Origin: Ziziphus jujuba
Lineage: Eukaryota > Streptophyta > Magnoliopsida > Rosales > Rhamnaceae
NCBI RefSeq assembly: GCF_031755915.1
Contig: NC_083388.1
Location: 8,679,001 to 8,743,000 of the forward strand
DNA length: 64,000 bases
Direction of reading: 5' to 3'
This document shows, in pieces, positions 59,371-64,000 of the stretch; within the stretch, counting starts at the first letter, position 1, and each line of letters starts with the position of its first letter. The translations under genes and the position numbers were made by a program. The notes beneath the pieces are model-generated. The model did no database searches. It was not told the DNA's origin and saw only the letters and a program-made list of their open reading frames with translations.

Positions 59371-59700
59371 ATGGAGGAAGAAGATGAAAGCAAGAGATCA
59401 GGCCAGGCAAAAACCTGTTGCGAAGCTGTATCAGAAAAATTGGTGGAAATGCTGAAGAGGAAATACGACGTCGCTTCCAATCTCCGTATTCAAGAACCAT
59501 CCAAGAAGAATAAACCAAGATTGGAAGCTCCTCCTCATCAACGCACATATGATTGCTGTGCCTGCAACACCTCCTTCTCTACTACCGAGGCCTTGTACAA
59601 CCACATGCCCACCCACTGTATCCTCCTCCATGATCAGAATAATATGCAACGGGACGATGATGATGGTGGAAAAGGAAAACGGGTCTACCACTGGAAATGA
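59371..59700 (+). CDS. Small single-finger C2H2 zinc-finger protein (about 109 aa)
   Basis: Start taken at MEEEDESKRSGQ (59,371); an upstream in-frame Met at 59,359 (MFHI) is equally possible. Residues about 53-75 form a classical finger, Cys-X2-Cys-X12-His-X3-His, around CACNTSFSTTEALYNH. The position that is QALGGH in most plant C2H2 factors is EALYNH here, so DNA binding by the usual plant mode is doubtful. The N-terminal half is basic and helical (KLVEMLKRKYDVASNLR) and the tail is acidic then basic. There is no intron and no EAR motif. The frame is complete to TGA, and the trinucleotide-like repeats after the stop (TTGAATG, GATGAT) are non-coding. A truncated or diverged member of the family is also possible. 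Confidence 0.6.
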   Translation: MEEEDESKRSGQAKTCCEAVSEKLVEMLKRKYDVASNLRIQEPSKKNKPRLEAPPHQRTYDCCACNTSFSTTEALYNHMPTHCILLHDQNNMQRDDDDGGKGKRVYHWK

Positions 59701-60350
59701 TTAGAAGCATATTCGAGAGCCGAGCTTCTTAATGTTGAATGTTGAATGTTGAATGTTGTTGATGATGATGATGATTAGCATATCATTCGGGGCCTGATGA
59801 GAAATGGGTTTTCTTTCTTTATTGGAGGGTTTACCTTTACACTTTATTTTTTCGTGCAATTGATATTGTTTTGGTTAATAGAGTATTAGTTTGGATAATT
59901 TCCAAAAAAGAGTACTCGTTAGGATGATCTCTGTTGCTTCCATAAATTTGATCTGCTACTCGTATAATAATATTCATGACCAACACTCATTTCTTAGTTT
60001 CTACTTGTTTTCTTTACTATTTTTATTATATAGATTACTATTATTCTGTGGTAGTTTCACGAATCTTTAATTTTACGTATTATATTTGTATTATAATATG
60101 TTATTGTTGAAGTTATACTGCGTTACATAGACATTATTGATTTAATTTAAAAAAAAAAAAAAACGCATGGACATTATAGATAATGGGCTTTGAGTAATTT
60201 ATTTGGGCCAACAAGTCCATACGGAAGTCAGGGACAAATCCAAAAAATGTCTTTGGAGGAGATTCAACTGGTTTGTGGGCTTTATGCTATTGGAGCACAG
60301 TAGTCAGCTTGTTTTTTAGCCGTAGGTCACAACCATCATAGTGTTATTTT

Positions 60351-60445
60351 TTTTTTATTTTTTCGCTATGCTACCCCCAAGACTCGAACGCAGCGTCTAC
60401 TGGCCGGGCTGTGGTGTGCAAACCACTGAGCTCCCACGCGCATCT
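60351..60445 (-). mobile_element. Very short tRNA-derived SINE (or tRNA retrocopy), 18-bp target duplication
   Basis: On the minus strand the block begins GCGCGTGGGAGCTCAGTGG, resembling an RNA polymerase III A box, followed by GCGTTCGAGTCTTGGGGG, a B box, and then an A-rich tail (AAAAAATAAAAAAAAA). CCATCATAGTGTTATTTT flanks it on both sides (60,333-60,350 and 60,446-60,463), the long direct repeat left by LINE-type target-primed insertion. At about 95 bp it is little more than the tRNA-like head and tail. It does not fold convincingly as an intact tRNA, so it is not annotated as a tRNA gene. Confidence 0.85.
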
Positions 60446-60463
60446 CCATCATAGTGTTATTTT

Positions 60464-61085
60464 CGTGCATACAGACCATCCATATAATATAATTTGGCAA
60501 CAGAAGTCAGTAATATCGGAGTCGGTAATTCTACAAGCTAGGATAAATATATTTAAATATATATCTATATATATATATATATATGTATATATGTAAACAT
60601 ATATAATACATATAACTACGCATTCTGTATTATAAGAAAAGGAAAAATAAATAAAAAAATAAAAATAAAAATAAAATAAAAAATAAAAAAAACCTACGCA
60701 TTCTGATACCAGACCCAGAAGTTTGATCTAATGGGTCAAACAAGCAAAAATCTATGTACTACAATATTTCAGCTGCCTGATTAGCAAAAGGAATGAATTT
60801 CTTGGACATTACAAGGATGAAATATTTCTTAAAAATTTACTATCCAAAGTTGAGAAAAAGCAGAACTTACACCATATTAACAAACAATTAGGGAGGTTCT
60901 GTGTATATCTTTATGTTAACAAAATTGGTCTTAATTAATTTATAGTGGCCTTGAACTTGGTGGTCTGAGGATGATGTTATCCTCTCCATTCTTTTGGAAC
61001 CTCCATATCCACTTGAAAGAAGTAAGGGTGGTGAGTTCCATATTCTTTGTTCTTTTAGATTCTCATTAGCTTGGAGTTTCCACTT
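60464..61085. other. Spacer
   Basis: (TA)n near 60,560-60,600 and A-rich tracts near 60,640-60,690. No gene recognised. Confidence 0.5.
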
Positions 61086-61238
61086 CTAATGAGTCTTTTC
61101 TCTTGCTGCATTTCCAGCAAAAAATAACACATATCGATTAGACAAATGAGATTTCTGTGGTTTAGCCAAAACCAAGAACAAAAATGAAATGAATAGAAAT
61201 GTTAAGCTCAACTTTGAGATATTTGTTTGAGTCTCCAT
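61086..61238 (-). CDS. Possible small secreted peptide or first exon with signal peptide
   Basis: A minus-strand frame begins METQTNISK and continues with the hydrophobic stretch LSLTFLFISFLFLVLA followed by KPQK, a convincing signal peptide with a likely cut after Ala. The mature part is short (about 25 residues) with no cysteines and no known peptide-hormone motif, and ends at 61,086. TATAAAT on the minus strand at about 61,292-61,298 lies 54-60 bases upstream of this ATG, a normal spacing with a short leader. It may be the first exon of a longer gene whose other exons I could not place. An in-frame Met 13 codons upstream would bury the signal peptide, so it is not chosen. Confidence 0.35.
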   Translation of the reverse strand: METQTNISKLSLTFLFISFLFLVLAKPQKSHLSNRYVLFFAGNAAREKTH

Positions 61239-61299
61239 TAGAAAATTTCGAATGCCATATTTAGATGGAAATATCAAAATATGAGAAGAGATTTATAAA

Positions 61300-62292
61300 C
61301 ATGGAGCAAAAAGGGAAACAAAAATTTAATTAACAGTTTCACCCGCACTGTCACATAAACACACACACACACACACATATATAGGCTCCGCCATTTGACT
61401 ACAACTCTTTCTTTATGAAATCTATCTACAAGTAATATTTAAGTAGCTTGCTCACTAGAAATTTTCACTGATTCAAAATAAGACCAAATTACAAGGTTTG
61501 TTACTTTAAAAGTTTCAACCACGTAAAGAACTATAATTTCCATTTATTAAATGCTACGAGTTGGTCCAGACTGTACATCGTTATTTATCTCCCACGTCGC
61601 TGGCTAGCATTCAACAATCATGAAACATGGTGAAAATTTCAATGAGTAGTGGATCAACATGCAAGGACTACAATTTATACAACTAGTTGTAGGACATGCA
61701 AAGACTACAAAGTATAGACCTAATTGCAGCTGAATAAAATCTAAGAATAGTCCATCTACTTGCAGATTGTTACAAGCAGAGAGATAAGAGAGACTAAAAT
61801 GGATAGTGAGAAAAAGGAAGTAAACATTTCACAAAAAGATATAAATATGTCAAGCATATGGGATATATATAGTAACCAAATCAACAGTTTTTTTTTTTTT
61901 TTTTTTTTTTTGGGCCAAACATGAGAAAATTTAGAAAATATTAGGAACCGAAGGATGATGATGATTCAAGACGTTGCATGTATAAGAACCAAAAGCGAAT
62001 TGTCAGAGAATATAGGAGACTACCTTTGAAACATCTAAAATTCAATCAATTAGAAATTTCAACATTTATTAGAAGAAAAAATTTATTATTCAAAATTGGC
62101 ACAAAGATCAGAGAGCTTGTTGCAAGTTAGCAACTATAACAGACTAATTTCTCTAATAAGCAATATGAAGAGAACTCTTCACAAGTGCAAATTCAACCTT
62201 GGACATTGAGCACTTTTATGTGATTGAGTAGAGGTTCTGCACCTCATTGGACCAGAGTGACATGTTCTCCCTCTTTGAACATACCCTTATTG
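61300..62292. other. Spacer
   Basis: (CA)n near 61,360-61,377 and a T-run of about 24 near 61,889-61,911. No gene or element end found. Confidence 0.5.
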
Positions 62293-62567
62293 TAGCAATA
62301 GATCCTAATTTGAAATTCATTAAACTTTATAAAATACATAGTTATTAGTTTAATGTAACAACTTATTTTACCATCACTTTAAAAAATATCTTTTACCATT
62401 CAACTGTGCCCCTAAACAAAATTTCTGGATCCGCCACTAATTGAGAGTAATATATTGGAGCCCCCATACATACTGTTTTCAATTATAGTCTGTATTTTAG
62501 TTTTGTTCCACATAGCATAATCATCCTCGACTTCTAAACAAAAGAATCTATGCAGAAAGTGGGAAAA
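62293..62567. repeat. Duplicate of the MITE 3' part and flank from 34,348-34,620
   Basis: Begins GTAGCAATAGATCCTAATTT, runs through the MITE end CTGGATCCGCCACTA and its ATTGAGAG target duplication, and goes on for about 130 bp of flanking sequence, all nearly identical to 34,348-34,620. Because the flank is included, this is a copied genomic segment, not a second insertion of the MITE. Confidence 0.9.
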
Positions 62568-62992
62568 AATGAAATGAATGAAATAGAAACTACATATCAA
62601 ATTTATATAAGGGGTAGGATAGCTTTGACTTTTGGTCCCTTTAGAAAAACAAAAGGAAAATAAAAGTGGTTTCTAAAGGTACAGTGGACCAGAGGTACCC
62701 AATGTTAAAAGGCAAAATGATTTCTTTGTTGTTATTCTCATGGAAACTTGCAAGAAATATAAATATCCTAATATGAAATAAGAGAAACAATGGAGTTCAT
62801 GAATCAGATTCTATTAAGTGAAGAAAATATAGAATTTAGTATACTACCCAGCAAATATGAAGAAATAATGTCTGTCTTGGAATATTACATAGTGCTTTGC
62901 TTATTATGCATATTGGTTTTGGTTCTCTTTTTGGACTGGTACAATAATTCAGAACTAGAATCATGAACTCATGGTTCTATTTTGAATACTAT

Positions 62993-63745
<753 letters not shown>

Positions 63746-64000
63746 CTACAGAAAGACAATGAAGTAAAGGAATGAAACGGAAAGTTTACAACACAGGCAG
63801 AAGGAGCCTGGCATCCTTATGATGCAGTATTAAGAAGAGTGATGTTAATGATTTTAATATATATGCGAGGATGACCATCTGTTATGGCAATAAATATCTA
63901 ATGCTACATTTTCTCACTGTCAATTTGGCCTACTTGGCAATCATCAACATTAAGGGCTTTGGAAATTTTGGAATAATCATTAAGAAGTTGAGAAGGTTGT

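Noticed and set aside
60351..60445. tRNA gene on the minus strand
   Set aside because: A- and B-box-like motifs are present, but I could not pair a clean acceptor stem and anticodon arm. The A-tail with 18-bp target duplications marks it as a retroposed SINE-type sequence.

Overview
This window reads as nuclear DNA of a flowering plant, most likely a eudicot. It is AT-rich, with short exons, GT-AG introns, many microsatellites and plant-specific protein families: F-box/FBD, FAR1-like, tropinone-reductase-like SDR, plant Rab5 and Transposase_24. There are no bacterial, organellar or viral operons. Most of the sequence is transposable elements, their decayed coding regions, and duplicated or broken host genes. 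I saw no CRISPR array, rRNA gene or intact tRNA gene.

Region by region. (1) 1-13,924 is the 3' part of a large CACTA (En/Spm) DNA transposon on the + strand, with a decayed Transposase_24 gene (856-3192) and a decayed TNP2-type transposase (6779-11704). A 1,135-bp solo LTR flanked by the target duplication GCATG interrupts the TNP2 gene, and an LTR of the same family in the opposite orientation occupies 1-544. The CACTA 3' terminus at 13,924 lies inside an exon of a tropinone-reductase-like gene. (2) 13,925-20,300 holds two broken tropinone-reductase-like copies, a segmental duplication (copy A, 15,058-18,505) and a 1,043-bp hAT-type insertion with an 8-bp target duplication. (3) 20,480-26,500 is a patchwork of host-gene fragments: FAR1-like, RABF2/Rab5-like and CIP111-like AAA ATPase. 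It is followed by a nearly identical 616-bp tandem duplication. (4) 28,734-32,905 is copy B of the segmental duplication. It carries a 382-bp TRIM retroelement and lacks the hAT insertion, so it preserves the empty site. (5) 34,092-34,495 is a hAT-type MITE. (6) 37,839-39,609 (minus) is the best intact gene, a four-exon F-box/LRR/FBD protein of 470 residues. (7) 39.7-49.8 kb is AT-rich spacer with old repeats. (8) 49,797-54,282 (minus) is the last exon of an unrecognised host gene split by a 4.2-kb Ty1/copia element with complete LTRs, a deleted reverse transcriptase core and a substituted integrase catalytic residue. (9) 57-64 kb holds another hAT MITE, a small single-finger C2H2 gene, a very short tRNA-derived SINE with 18-bp target duplications, a possible small secreted peptide gene, and at the right edge the last three exons of an apparently intact tropinone-reductase-like gene.

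The genes do not form an operon or pathway. What connects the window is structural: tropinone-reductase-like sequences and their flanks recur at 13.9, 18.6 and 63 kb, and CACTA, hAT, TRIM and copia insertions date and disrupt the copies. I found no convincing new biological system. The most informative items are the nested insertions with readable target duplications, the filled/empty site pair, and the chimeric gene-fragment block.
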